Assembly (NCBI RefSeq): GCF_016920785.2
Contig: NW_024609837.1
Span: 30,068,786-30,132,785 of the forward strand
DNA from: Ixodes scapularis
Taxonomy: Eukaryota > Arthropoda > Arachnida > Ixodida > Ixodidae
Direction: 5' to 3'
DNA length: 64,000 bases
Each line of letters starts with the position of its first letter. The first letter of the stretch is position 1. Below, piece by piece: positions 21,850 to 33,472 of this stretch. The notes under the pieces are model-generated. The model made no database searches. It was not told where the DNA came from and saw nothing but the letters and a program-made list of their open reading frames with translations. The position numbers and the translations under genes were made by a program.

Positions 21850-24500
21850 CGAACCGGAGTGACGTCACGGCGAGAACTTTTCCCCGACTCGCCCCGCTCG
21901 CCCTGTGGAGGCTGTGACGACGCTAGCTGTCGGCGCGCTCGTTTCTATTTATTGTTTTTGCGTGTTTTTCGTTGGAAGTGTGAATTTTTATATGTGCCTT
22001 TATTGAGGTATGACTTGTAGCTACAGGCGAAACTACAAGCAACATTTTAAGCATGGTTGACAGGGCAGGCCACGCATGAATCACAGCTGGTATATGAAAA
22101 TAAAGAAATATGGCCACAATTGCAGGAGCATCACTATAGATTTACATCTCGCACAATAAATGCTGCTGATGGTCTGAATGAATTGGCAGGTTATGTATAG
22201 TATTTTTTTTTGTATCTCTGTTTTTAAACAAGATCGCCGAAGCAAAAAAGCTGCATGCCGCTTGAGCAACATGCTAAATACTGTCTGGGCCATGGGGAGA
22301 GAATCACAAGTAAGACAGCCCAAGTGCAGGGACAAAGTAAAAAAACAAGGAAAATTTATTACATATATTGCTCGCATCCGACCTTTGCAGGATTCGGATG
22401 GTATTTCAATGGACTACACGGGTGGTATCTGTGGACTTGTTTATATCAACCGTCAAGTAATGTATAACAAACGTAAGCGCTCAAGTAATGTATAACAAAC
22501 GTAAGCGAAGGTGTCTAGCTCGTTATTATTCCCATAAGCCCTAAAATTGATATTTTACTTAAATCGAATTGTCCTGAAGCTAAAATACCAGAAGCTTTTC
22601 TCACGCAGACTGTCGCCCTTCACAGGTTCATTTTCTGCTACTAGTGAAGCATCTACCACTGGACAGACGTTCGAATGCTTGCTTTTACTCCTGTTTTCCT
22701 TTGTTGTCAGAAAGTCCAACTGTAGGGAGTTTGGAGGCTGAGGAAGCTTTTGGGGATCTGCAGCTAGTAGTGTCTCTTTTAATTGGAGATGACGATTCAG
22801 CCTAAACGGTGTATTTTCCGAATACCCAAGGCTAAAATAATGTCAGGAAAAAGTATAAACATTCCAAATTACGGCACTATTGCTGTGCATATTTTGCGCA
22901 GTTCAATACATATCATACAGGCAACTGGGGGCAATTCGGCCGTTTTTGCTGCTACCATACAGACTAATTTCCAGTAATTGTGCATCTTCTAAGAAATATG
23001 CCGGCATTCGTGTATAAACTATATAATTCATTAACGAAGAAGCTATATTTATGTAAAACAACCCTGTTCCATGAGCACTTCAAAGATCATCAGACGCAGG
23101 GCCTTTAAAACATCTGCGAACCAGCGCACGCATAATGGCAGCGCAGAGTCGGGGTCGCGAGCTAATTTGCCGACCACCCGAAGGCCCATGATATAAATGC
23201 CACTTCAAATGCCTTGAAAGAGAGATGCAATATCGTCCTAAATCATGAACATGCAAGGAACAGAATTCCGGCGTCTGAAACACTTGCGCCGCCACTTCAA
23301 CCCCTCGCAAGATTGCTTTGTGTCGAATGGACGGACGGGGAGGTTCATCAACGGAATTGCCCCCACCGACAGCTTTCGGTATTTGTAACCCAATTTTAGA
23401 GGTAAAAGGAACGAGCAGGCTTATAAAATGTACGGAAGCACGTCAATATTGGCCTAACTCAACATCTTGTACACCGGGTAAACGAAGTCCAGCTCCCCGA
23501 AGAGCTTGCGGCACACAACGCCAAACCAGGAAACCGGTGCTGGAAAGCGAGCCGATGCAAGATCGCGGAAGGGAGTCCTCCTCCTGACGTCACGGTACAC
23601 CTCACCCAATCAGGGCGCGGCGACCGCAGCGACGCTTGTGTTCGCTCTCGGGGCTATGGAGCAGCTTACTGGCGACACCAGTGAAATTGACGGCACCTAC
23701 TGGCCAGATCAGAAAGCTGTGCCGGCAGGTTCGCTCGCGCCAGCTTTCTCGAGCGAATAATATACTCACGGCGCCTGGCGGTCTAAATACGAAGCCGTGA
23801 AAGTATAGGTTCAAAAGCACGAGATGAAAATCGCCAATGCAATCTGTCGAGGCTACGAAGATCGATTCAAAAGAGGAATTACACGCTCGTGTGGCCTCCC
23901 ACTTTGAGTGACGGCGGTATTTCCGATTCATTTTATATTACCCCTATTTCACGCTCTTCAAGCGCGTTCCTGTCAGACCGAGAGATCATTGTCTCTTCCG
24001 TGACAGGCAAAAGTATGACCTTAACGTGTCAGCTTCGTTTCTAGGTAACATATTAAAAAAGGGTAACATGAATTATGCCACATTCGCCTGACATTCAATA
24101 CGCAAGGAGATGGGGAAAAAATTAAACAACACTATAGACTACCCATCCGCCTTTTCTTTTCTATACGTTTCTCTATGAGACTGATTTGCCCTTGAAAGTT
24201 TTGATACAAAGCTTCTATTATATAATCGACGAAGACGGCCAGTAAAGCTCTTCCCGGAAACAGATTTCCAACGTGCCACCTGATAAAGCCACTTTGATAC
24301 CCTCCCTAGCGCGAAATTGAATTTCCTGCAGCGAACTTCTTTTTATTGATTTATTTGGCGCGCGATTGCGAAGACGAAATTATACCTTCTCGAAACGTTG
24401 GGACAGGTGTCGGTAAGGTTGGCAGCTGCCGTGTCCCACACTGCGATGGAGGAAGGGCGGACGGTGTATCCCCTGAATTGAACTGTCAGTTTTATACCTA
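21850..24500. other. Intergenic; one small tandem duplication and one candidate exon
   Basis: Contains a 28-bp tandem duplication at 22454-22509 (TCAAGTAATGTATAACAAAC twice). Near 23585-23760 TGACGTCA and a CCAAT box precede an ATG frame of 35 codons, which could be a first exon but is equally likely to be chance. Nothing else is supported. Confidence 0.4.
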
Positions 24501-24505
24501 AACAA

Positions 24506-24670
24506 TAGGGAGTTTTCGCAGATCGTTTTCGCCGTCCTGCATCCCCCTCCGCAACCCGTTACAATACCCGCAACTCTACAGCCAAGGCCATCGGCGCGCA
24601 GGCGCAGTAGCGGGCTCTTCGTTGCGGAGGACTTAGCGGAGGGGGAAACGCGGTCTACGAAAACTCCCTG
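24506..24670. mobile_element. Short MITE with AGGGAGTTTTCG termini
   Basis: Left TAGGGAGTTTTCGCAGATCG, right read inward CAGGGAGTTTTCGTAGACCG; arms also share CCCCCTCCGC. Total 165 bp, non-coding. The flanks show no convincing target duplication. Confidence 0.72.
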
Positions 24671-25339
24671 TACATGGGACACTGACGTCACAGCGCATAC
24701 TTTTGACCACCATGTAAAAGGTAGAGAGGGAAGCTGCTTTTGTAAGGATTTTGAGTGACGGGTTAATATTCTATATTCTTTTGAGAGGAGAATGGCGACG
24801 TCCGTGTAATTGCGGGAGGCACGAACGAGGATCCTGATAAGAGGGGAGCTCCCTCTTCCCCTCTTCTCTGGTGGTCATCGGAACGTTCTTTGAATGGCGT
24901 CACGTGCAAGCCATATATTGTTACAGGTATGTTTGGAGGGGTGGGAAGAAGGAAAGAAGGAGTTGTATTTTTTACTCATGTTCGGAGTAAAATAACAACT
25001 TTTGTTGGTAATATTCTTAAATCAGGGGAGCACTGAATGAGTCGTGCGGAGGTGTGTCATTCTGTGAGCGGTTAACTCAGCTATGTAACGTGACGCCTTA
25101 TCGCGAGGGTACGAAGTTTATCATGACCGCTACGCTATCTATCGGTCGATGTGCGAAGTCGTGACATCACAGGCCCGCTGCACTATCCGTTGATGGGTCA
25201 TGATTCGCCCCTTGACGTCGTGAGATACCGTGGGGAGCTACGCTTCTGCATTTCAGAGCCTTCCGCGGACGCCGACGGTTGCCCGCTACCGCAGCTGGGA
25301 GCAAGTGGAGCGAAACCTCGCGCTGCAGAACCCAGGCAT

Positions 25340-25640
25340 AACCTCCTCTATACTCACAAAGCCTGGCAGTTCGACGACAAAGCCATGGAGTGCCCTGTCG
25401 CGGATTGGGAGCGCGGTGATCTGGTAGCACAGAGCATTGGGAAGCCACTTTTCGAGGAACCTGGACATCAGCGCACAGCGGCGAGAACCTGAAACAAACT
25501 TGTTCGCTCGGGAGAGGTGTGCTTCGGCTTCTCGCCACAGCGGGGCGCCAGTCACGTGGCTCTCTTCTCATCCGTTGTCCGCCGCTCCACCTACCCCTTC
25601 GCCGGCCGCTTCTCGTGGCGATCTGCCAGGCTTTGTTAGT
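25340..25640. repeat. Dispersed repeat, copy 2
   Basis: See copy 1 (21444-21815). This copy lacks about 60 bp present there between the CAGCGGCGAG and GCTCGGGAGA blocks. Ends with CAGGCTTTGTTAGTA. Confidence 0.7.
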
Positions 25641-25865
25641 ATATTGAAGGCTACCCAGGGTTCCATAGATTTAATTACCTACCCCTGCCCGTTTCGATCT
25701 GACTGGGCATCGTACCGCCTTGCGGTCACGTATCACTAGTCTACGTGACAGCGCTCTTAAACGTCCCCATTTAGAACCTAAAAAACGCAAGGCGTGGCTT
25801 ATTGCGTTTATGCTTCGTGACTGGTTCTTCTGCAGATGTTAAGGGGCAGAACAACTTCCCAGAAT

Positions 25866-26400
25866 TTTTTTTTTTTTGCCGGGGTGTTTATTATGGTGTC
25901 AGAAGACCACCCAACCAATATTTTGCTACAGTGTCACGTATATTTTTATAAAGTCAAAATACGCAACTGCTTGAAACCGAAACTGGACTGGGGAGAAAGG
26001 AGAAATATAAAAACGGAGAAAGGTACCGAAAATCATGTTGCTGTGCTACTTTTTTTTTTAGCAATGCATTTGTAGCTTTTCAGGAGCCACAGAAAAATAG
26101 GTCTCCAATTTCTTTTCTATTTTTAATATCGAGTGTGTGCCTTCCAAGATCACCGACTTTGATTATAATAGGTGGTTGTGTCTAAACCATAGAAAACAGC
26201 ACGTGAACACGGAAAAGAGAATGAGCGCGACTCAAACCGGCCAGTTCTCGGTCCGCGGTTTTCAGGCTGAATGTAAACGAATTTCGTGGCGCTAATCGTG
26301 TTGTGGGTAGTTGGGCTCTCTCTTATGTCACGTACAAATAAAAACCTTGGCCACCGTGAATACCCTGTCAGTGGCCCTTTAAGGCCGCAATCTCGTAGGC
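25866..26400. repeat. Short copy of the dispersed element at 18966-20580
   Basis: Starts after a T run with GTTTATTATGGTGTCAGAAG and ends with ACCCTGTCAGTGGCCCTTTAA. It lacks the 1-kb central part with the THAP remnant. Confidence 0.65.
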
Positions 26401-27842
26401 TGCGGAGTAACACTAAGATAATCGTGACGCGCTGCGCCCTGCATTTCTATACGATGTCGATAACTATATACGGCGGTCAAGGTCATCTGCTCTTTGCGCA
26501 CTTCATGGGTTTGTTTGCCCTCCACTTGAGCCCGTGGGATTTTGCCCCCCCCCCCCCCCCCCCCCGACTTTAACCCACTGATGGCGCACGCTTAACTGCC
26601 TCGTCGTCGCGCGCTCCCTGGGCGTTCTCTGTGTTGTCCTTTGAATGGCGCGCCCCCGCTTTCGTTATAATGCACCAAAGACGCAATTTGGAGCACTTGC
26701 TCGCCGTGCGCATTTCTCGCAGCACGCGTGATAAGGTCCAACATCGGCAACCACCACGCCGGTTGTTGAATCGACGGCCATTCACTGGGAGAGGCACAGT
26801 GTAATATACCACTGCGCGGCGTTCGGCTGTGGAATAGCTACGTATCCCGTCGATCTTTTCATCGGCATGCACCCGCGACAAAGCATATAGCCGTCAAGTT
26901 AGAGAAAGAACGAATGGCATGCAACGGATGAGGCCGCACATTACCGAGTTTGTGGGGCGCATTTCTTTAGCGACGAGTGACGGGAACTTTTCTGACGTGG
27001 TTTATGATTCACGCACGCCTGTCGAACAGCTCATAGAGACGTTCGACAATTACTTGTGGGGCACATAATGAAGCGATTGCTTTGCCGACACGACAACCCT
27101 TTGCGTTAAAACTTCGTCGGCGGCATATCCAAACACGTTTCTGCTCGTAGCGCCATCGCACCAACTCTGAGAATTTCCGCACGTATACTGGCTGAACGTC
27201 ATCATCGTCAGCTCGACACGTTTTTGCGTGTAAAAGAAAACAAGGTAACTTCGTTGAGAATACGATGCATGTCCGGGCCGCTAGCGGCGTTCTGGGCCCT
27301 GGTGAGCGCATCCACGCGGCGTCGAGTCAACCACCAGCACGGCCGCGTGGCCCCGTCCTTCCCTAGCGTGACGTCACGTGCGAGGCATCTAGGGACCTAT
27401 GATTGCCGCTTGCAGACACACACCGAAAAAACGCCCTCTAACGACAGATGGTAGAACGACCTTCTCCAAACTCGGAAACAAAGGAACATTTCTCCCATCT
27501 CTTTCCGAACAAATAAGAACCATCAAAACCGGACGAAGCACCAGGAAAAGTGCATCCTTTCTACGCCGGCCCATTCGAAGAAAGGAAGAGCCCAGCGAGC
27601 TCTGAAAGGAAAGCAGAAGAAAAAGCAAGTATCGGCTCGCAATTTCCTGTCAATGACGTCACAAGCGGAAGTAGAGTCGGAACCGGAACACAATGCGGTA
27701 AAGGAGAGTAAATAAAAGACCGGTCCAGAATATCTCTAGCCTTTCCATTAGTGACGTTCTTGCAGGAGAAAGAAGCTGCTTTGATGCGCAGCTTTCTTTT
27801 GAATGCGCGAACGCAGCTAAGGAGGAACTAAAAAAAAAATTA

Positions 27843-27874
<32 letters not shown>

Positions 27875-28794
27875 CTTTCCCCTCGGGAAAGACTTCTGTT
27901 CTGTATGGAGAGAGGGAGCGCTTTCTGCTCCTGAAAGACGAGTCCAGAAAGGGCCGCGCCATTTTGGGGCAGGACAGCCTGATGGATGCGAAACTGCCCG
28001 ACTCAGCAGCAGTGTCTCCTTTCGCTTATCTAATAGAAAAAGAGAGTGCGCTAAGAAGGGATTGGAAGAGACGCACTCTCGCCAGGATCTGACCTGGCGA
28101 CGGCGGTGAAGAACTATAGCTTCTGGAGCAACAATGACCATATGTGGGCTATCCGGCCGCTCATAGCCGCGCTCTTGATGATGCGAGTATGGGAGGCACT
28201 GTTATACTGGAATAGGAGGGAGGAGGTGTGGCCATCGCTCGTTTCTCCCAGCGGCCGAGAGCCGTCCCAGACTTCGGGCCTCGTGAGTCACTTTATCACC
28301 CAGGAACCGTTTGCTCGCTGGGAGTAGGGTCGTGCCGCCAAAAGACAAACTAATCCTCTGGGAATCGGGTTCTAAATGAAACAGAGCAGGCCAGATATAT
28401 ACAACAAAAAAAAAAAGAAGAAGAAAAGGGGCACAAGGTATTGCGTTGCAAGAGGAAAAAGTATGCAGCCAAGCTGGTTGGGAAACACCATAATCTATAC
28501 CCTACAGCCGGGGTCAAACTGCTAATAAGTCATGCGGACAGTGCATGAGGCTTGTTGCGTCCTTGCATGACGTCACATTGGTCGTTCAAAAACTGCCTAC
28601 AGACATGTTGGAAGGATACATGTGTTCGAGGCAAATGTGGTCCGAAGATGCTTGATGCGCGCCTGCAGATATTTATGTCATTATGTCCTCAAAAAAACTA
28701 CCCTTTTTGTTTAATGATATGCATTTTTTATAAATAGGGGGTGCAGTAGTTAAACACCTTGTCCTATATATAATGTATAACACTCGCAAACTTA
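26401..28794. other. Intergenic, no supported gene
   Basis: A C run of 21 lies at about 26546, TC/TA microsatellites at 27841-27873, and TGACGTCA at 27369, 27654 and 28568. Short overlapping open frames on both strands match nothing recognised. Confidence 0.45.
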
Positions 28795-29064
28795 CATTTC
28801 GACGTTCAGTCCACTGACGTCGAATTGACCATACCAACTTTTACGGGCGAAATGATAGCTGTGTGATATAAAACTTAATAAATTGCCACTGTAAACGTAT
28901 CAAAGACTGCAGGGGGAAAAATACTGAGGTTTTGTAGCGGGGCCAACAAAACGTTGAGTGTTTTCCTGTAGTCTTTAATGCGTACAAGTTGTACCCCTCG
29001 ACTATCAAGTCGCTCGTGAAAGTTGGTATCGTCGTTTGATGCAATGTGACTGAACGTCGAATTG
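28795..29064. mobile_element. TA-flanked foldback MITE (270 bp)
   Basis: TA at 28793-28794 and 29065-29066. Ends are CATTTCGACGTTCAGTC and, inward from the right, CAATTCGACGTTCAGTC (one mismatch in 17). The arms pair over about 120 bp, including ATACCAACTTT, GAAATGATAG and AAAGACT blocks. A TA duplication fits Tc1/mariner-type mobilisation; no transposase is encoded. Confidence 0.85.
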
Positions 29065-29591
29065 TAGTTTTTTTGGGGGTGTTATATATGGAACAGGAAA
29101 AAAGTCTGCCAGGACTTTTTCCCTGGATAAAGTTCTGCGGACGACCATGTTTGAAGCACACGTACGTATAAAGCAATTTCACGGGGCGTGCCCGCAAACA
29201 ACTCTGTCATCATCTCCGCGGAGAAACTACGTGTCTCTTGTATGACGTATACGAGCAGTGTGTGGCTTTACGCTGCAAATCATAGAGCTAGGTCGCTCGT
29301 TTGAATGTGTTGTTTTAATGGTTTCGAGCAAATTAAACGCCGATACGATCAATTACGTTAATACGCATGCCGGTTGTCCAGTGGACTAAACATTTTTCCG
29401 GATTACTGACAAACGAGCTGGAACTTTTTTTCCCCCTTATAAAGTTCTTTTTTTTTTATTGCGTTGATCTTGCAGATTTGTGTTATTTTCGTTGCCATTT
29501 ATGTTGGGCACTGGCATTCTATGTCCCGTAACAATCTTGTTATTCCTCCTCATTTGAACTGATGTTCTGTGCGGCCTCTGAAGCCCCGAAT

Positions 29592-29733
29592 CCCGGACAA
29601 AAGCTCACCGGACAAAAGCTCACCGGACAGAAGCTCACCGGACAAAAGCTCACCGGACACAAGCTCACCCATTTTTTCACAGACCCGGACAAAAGCTCAC
29701 CCATATTTTCACAGACTCGGACAAAAGCTCACC
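29592..29733 (+). repeat. 15-bp tandem array, left end
   Basis: Five contiguous CCGGACAAAAGCTCA units (variants CAGAAG and CACAAG), then two more units, each preceded by a 17-18 bp spacer ending in CACAGAC or CACAGACT. Confidence 0.95.
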
Positions 29734-29874
29734 ACGAAAAAATTTCATGCTGGTCTTAACACGAGTGCGGACAACTTAGTTGCATGCGTGCGACACAAAA
29801 AGGCAACAATAAATTAAATCTGACTGGCGCATGGTTTGTTGATTTTAGTAGAAACAAGTTTGTTTATCGAATGG

Positions 29875-30555
29875 TTAGAAGCGAATGCAGTCCCCCACTA
29901 GCTCCAGCAGTCTTGGTAGATCTCGATGTACATGCAAGCCCTCGCAGATATTTCTAAGACGATTCTGCAGGTGCAGAGTAATTTTTCGCACCCGCTTTAC
30001 GGTGGGCTCACCTCTCCGGGCTTTTGTCAATCCCGTGGCAACGAGCGCCTGATTTTGCTGTAGGCATTCAATCAGCGTCAAGACACTTGAATGGGCGTGG
30101 CCGACGAGCTTCTGGAACCCGGTACTCTATCTTTCGCAGGTGTTGCTCATCCGGTCTTTATCTTGAAGAGTGGTGTCGTACATATTCCACCGTACCGGGG
30201 GAAACTCCGGTCGCCGTCGGCGCAGAGTCAGGCGAAGGGAAGAATTCGCTCTGGGTGCCGCCGCAGATGGAACAGAAGCATAACGGAAGCGGCCGTTGAA
30301 ATACGTGCAATCAAAATAGTCCAGCAGGTAACCGATGTCACCGGTAGACTTTTTCCTGGTGGTTAGTTCTTGTGGAACAAGCTGTGGTGGAAGGAACCCG
30401 AGCCTATCTAAAATCCCGCACAATTTTTTAAATTGGTCATCTGTCTTGTACTTTTCCAAAAGGCCGAACTCCCGTTCTTTCAAACTATTTTTAAAAAATT
30501 CGCAACTCAATGGTGGATGAGGTGCAAGTTTTCCTAAAAATGGTCCAATGTCCAT
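29875..30555 (-). pseudogene. Mutator-like (MULE) transposase, C-terminal fragment
   Basis: A single minus-strand frame of about 226 codons broken by one TAG (plus-strand cta at 30127-30129). Its order of motifs matches the tail of MULE transposases. A helical segment with LDRLGFLPP is followed by LLDYFDCTYFNG and RWNMYDTTL. Then a degenerate R/M-SNTCE block stands where the family has a TNN-x-EGWH-type motif. After it come FQKLVGHAH, a LIECLQQNQAL helix and a basic tail. The catalytic DDE core, the zinc finger and everything N-terminal are missing; the frame starts only 60 bp inside the right repeat array. Family assignment is from motif memory, not a search. Confidence 0.75.
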
Positions 30556-30616
30556 TGCGTCCGCACTTTATTTCAGCCCGTGTTTCGCCCGGGTAGGAAA
30601 AAAAAAAAGAAATCGA

Positions 30617-30704
30617 GGTGAGCTTTTGCCCGGGTCTGTCAAAAAACGGGTGAGCTTTTGTCCGGGTCTGTCAAAAAACGGGTAAGCTTTTGTCCGGTGA
30701 GCTT
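30617..30704 (-). repeat. 15-bp tandem array, right end (truncated)
   Basis: Units reading TGAGCTTTTGTCCGG alternate with 17-bp spacers containing GTCTGTCAAAAAACGGG, ending within a unit. Confidence 0.92.
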
Positions 30705-31422
30705 CGTCAACAAAAAGATTTTAAAAAAAAACGTTATTTTCAAGAGCTAAAAATCTCACCACCTACATATCTTTATATTTTCTTTTTGTATCAGAGTTAC
30801 GTATTTCTGCAATTCCAAGAAAGCTTCTCAAACGATTTTTGTTTATTGTTTTTATTTCTTATTTCTTGATTATGAAGCGAATGCCGCCCAATCATTCGAG
30901 CGTCCACGCTAAAAACCTCATACTGCCCGAACAAACAAAAGCAATAACTGATCCCAAGAACTAAAGAAATTGATGCGTTCTTTGACTCTGCCTACTCGCA
31001 GAAAAGACAAGATGAAAATATGTTTTCACTCTTTTATATAGTTTTCTTTGACAGAAATATATTTTAGTGTCTCGAGCCCTGTCCACTCATGGTGGGTCTA
31101 CTGGACTGCCCGATCAGGCTATCCCTCGACCAATCAGCGGCTTGTTTCACCAATGACGTAGAACACGGCCCTTCCGGGATCTCCCCGGTCAATCAAGAGC
31201 TCACCCCGTGAGCCCCGCATAGATGAAATACGAGCAAAGCGTCCCGGACCCGCGGCCTTACACCCGAGTGAAATCTCGGACACAGTGGTGCCCCCGAGAC
31301 CGAAGCCAGCAAAAGACGTCTGTCCGGCCGTGTGCCGGGCACATGTGTGTTGCACGCTAAAACTGCTGTTTGGGCGAGTTGGCTGTTCATAATGTTCGAC
31401 GTAACAGCGCACCCGTAAAACA

Positions 31423-31723
31423 CACTCTAAAAAAAAAAAAAAAGAAAACACTTGGAGAGCGGATTACCGCCACTTACGGGGGTAGCTCAGCGAAGGACGG
31501 TGCCGAAACATACGTTCAGACCAAAAGGAGCAGTCTGAGTTGTGACATTAAGCAATGCAAAACGGCACGCGTGCATTCCTTAATGTCACAACCTAGAATG
31601 CATTTTTTGGGGGCTAAACAGATGTTTTTGCATCGTCATTCGCTGAGCTGCCTCCGTAAGTGGCGATGAATGGCTCTCCGACTGTTGTGCGGGAAAATAG
31701 ACGCACGGGCTTTTCTCAGAATG
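31423..31723. mobile_element. Palindromic MITE, copy 1 of the ACTCTAAGAAATGCC family
   Basis: The right end read inward (CATTCTGAGAAAAGCCCGTG then CGTCTATTTTCCCGCAC) matches the family end at 36269. The left end keeps CACTCTAA but is expanded by an A run. Central blocks GTGACATTAAGCAATGC and GCATTCCTTAATGTCAC are inverted. AAACAGATG and CATCGTCATTCGCTGAGCTG are shared with the copy at 35990-36269. Confidence 0.75.
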
Positions 31724-31725
31724 AA

Positions 31726-31819
31726 AATACTCTCAGGACACAAGCACACAAAAAAGAAAACGCTCACTCAGGGCTGAGTGAGTGATTTTTTGTGTGTGTG
31801 TGTGTTTTGAGAGTGTTTG
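31726..31819. repeat. Imperfect hairpin with CTCACTCAG/CTGAGTGAG centre
   Basis: AATACTCTCAGGACACAAGC on the left pairs with TGTTTTGAGAGTGTTT on the right. The centre is an exact 9-bp stem with a 2-nt loop, flanked by CACACAAAAAA and TTTTTTGTGTGTG. Confidence 0.65.
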
Positions 31820-32199
31820 TTTTTCGGGTACGAAGTTACGTGGAACATCGTGCTGCATGCATCACAGGAAGGGAAGTTTCCCCAGGCATTTGTCCTATCG
31901 CATCATCAGAGCTATTACGTGCAATAGGCAGTTATAGCGTTGCCGTATACGGAGCGGCATAGCGACCGGAAGCTCGCGCTGCACCTTGGAAGCATGCTCT
32001 TCAGCGCGAACGAGTACAGTTGCCGTCCCCACGGTGGCCTTCGGCAACGCTACGCCAAAACTGCCCAGTAACTTCGCAAACGTATCTGCCTCCGGTGGAT
32101 GCATAAGCAGAGACGAGGGCCGAATGCCTCAGCCGATTCACTTTTAAAGGATTACGTCTTGAAGTCGCGCCCTCAACAGAGGCGGAAATTTTTCAATTT

Positions 32200-32460
32200 C
32201 CCGGGGGGAAGGGGGGGAGGGGGGGGGGGGCCGCTGAAGCCCGACAGAGCCAGCCAACCCCTCCCCCCCCCCCCCCCCCCCCTCGAAAGGACGCATTAGC
32301 AAGTTACAAATGCGATTTTGTCTAGCGAATATTAATTCGAAATAAATAATTTTGCAGTGCCAAATGGTACCGATCGTGCGCGCACTAGGGCGCACAAATG
32401 AGATTAATGAGGTGCACCCAGAAGTTCCAGAAAGGGGAAGGGGGAGGGGGGGGGGGGGGG
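32200..32460. repeat. Paired G-rich and C-rich tracts
   Basis: G-rich runs at about 32203-32231 are followed by a 20-nt C run at about 32263-32282 and a further G run at about 32447. The first two could pair into a GC stem. Confidence 0.7.
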
Positions 32461-33323
32461 CGAGGTAGTCTGTGCCTCTGGCACCGAACACAGTGGGCAA
32501 CGTTGCATTTTTCAACCCCGTGCAGGGGAGCAAAGCACGATCTGTACAGTGCCGAAATCAAAGTTTCAGACTTTCCGCTCTCACCCCCACCCAACTGTGC
32601 CATAATTCATAAAACTGAACCTCGGCAGTGCGTTCTTTTTTTTCTTCTTTTCTCTTTCTATGTTTTTCTATAGTCCCTCAATTAACGCGGCCCAAAGTGG
32701 ACCTCAGCCGATCTCGCTCCCGCTTCGCGCGCTCTTAATTTAGCTTCCGATCCCCGCGCGTTTTTAATTAAGACCCAGAGGGAGAGAAAACTTTCGGTCG
32801 GATTTTCTCGAATGCCTCCGAATGAAAAGTCGGGTCCACCCCACCTTCCCGCTTTTCGCCGCCGCTCCACCGGCAGAGGGCGCACCGTTGTTGATTCGCG
32901 ACTAGTGTGCCCAGATCCCAGAGTGTTTCCAATGATTCGATCGAGGTCACGCGGTGTATGAACCGCGTCTGGAAATACAAGCTGCGTGAAGGAGACGGAA
33001 GCGTTGGTCGTTTACAAGCGTCTCTGCCTTTCCGCCCGCTTTAATCCTCTCCACGCGGCAACGCGCGTGCACTTGCAACCAAGCCGCCCAGGAGGCGAAC
33101 GCCGTTGAAGAGCAAACGCTCCCCGCGGTTTCCGTGGCTCGCTCTCCTAAATGTAGGCTCCCTACTCGCAGCAAAAGGATGCCGCACTTCCCGCCCGCGC
33201 GCACCCGCCCGTTTGCGCGATTTTAAACAAAGGGCACGAATTCCATGCCATTACCTCCGCGCCGCCGCTTCGGGAATTTCATTACTTTTCTCCAGTGAGA
33301 TGGAACTAGAGTATGGGCTGCAC

Positions 33324-33472
33324 CAGACACGTAGCCAGGGGGGGGGGGCATGGGGCCGGGCCCCCCTCCCTCCAAATCTTCCATTTTGCTGGGGCCTCCT
33401 CTCCTCCCTCCCCCTCATACAGCATTTTGTCATGGGCACCCCGCCCGAAACAAAATCCTGGCTACGTGCCTG
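33324..33472. mobile_element. hAT-type MITE (149 bp)
   Basis: Exact 8-bp duplication GGCTGCAC at 33316-33323 and 33473-33480. Termini CAGACACGTAGCCAGG and, inward from the right, CAGGCACGTAGCCAGG (one mismatch in 16). The interior is G- then C-rich. Same family as 5016-5086. Confidence 0.92.

Larger units (their letters stand above)
29588..30704. mobile_element. Mutator-like element with 15-bp tandem-repeat ends, coding relic inside
   Basis: Left array 29592-29733 and inverted right array 30617-30704 use the same 15-bp unit as the element at 12813-15960. Between them lies a minus-strand frame resembling the C-terminal part of a Mutator-like transposase. The outer right end is ragged: it stops part way through a unit after GGTGAGCTT, so no target duplication can be defined. 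Confidence 0.82.

Noticed and set aside
24506..24670. 8-bp duplication around the AGGGAGTTTTCG MITE
   Set aside because: Flanking 8-mers do not match, so superfamily was left open.
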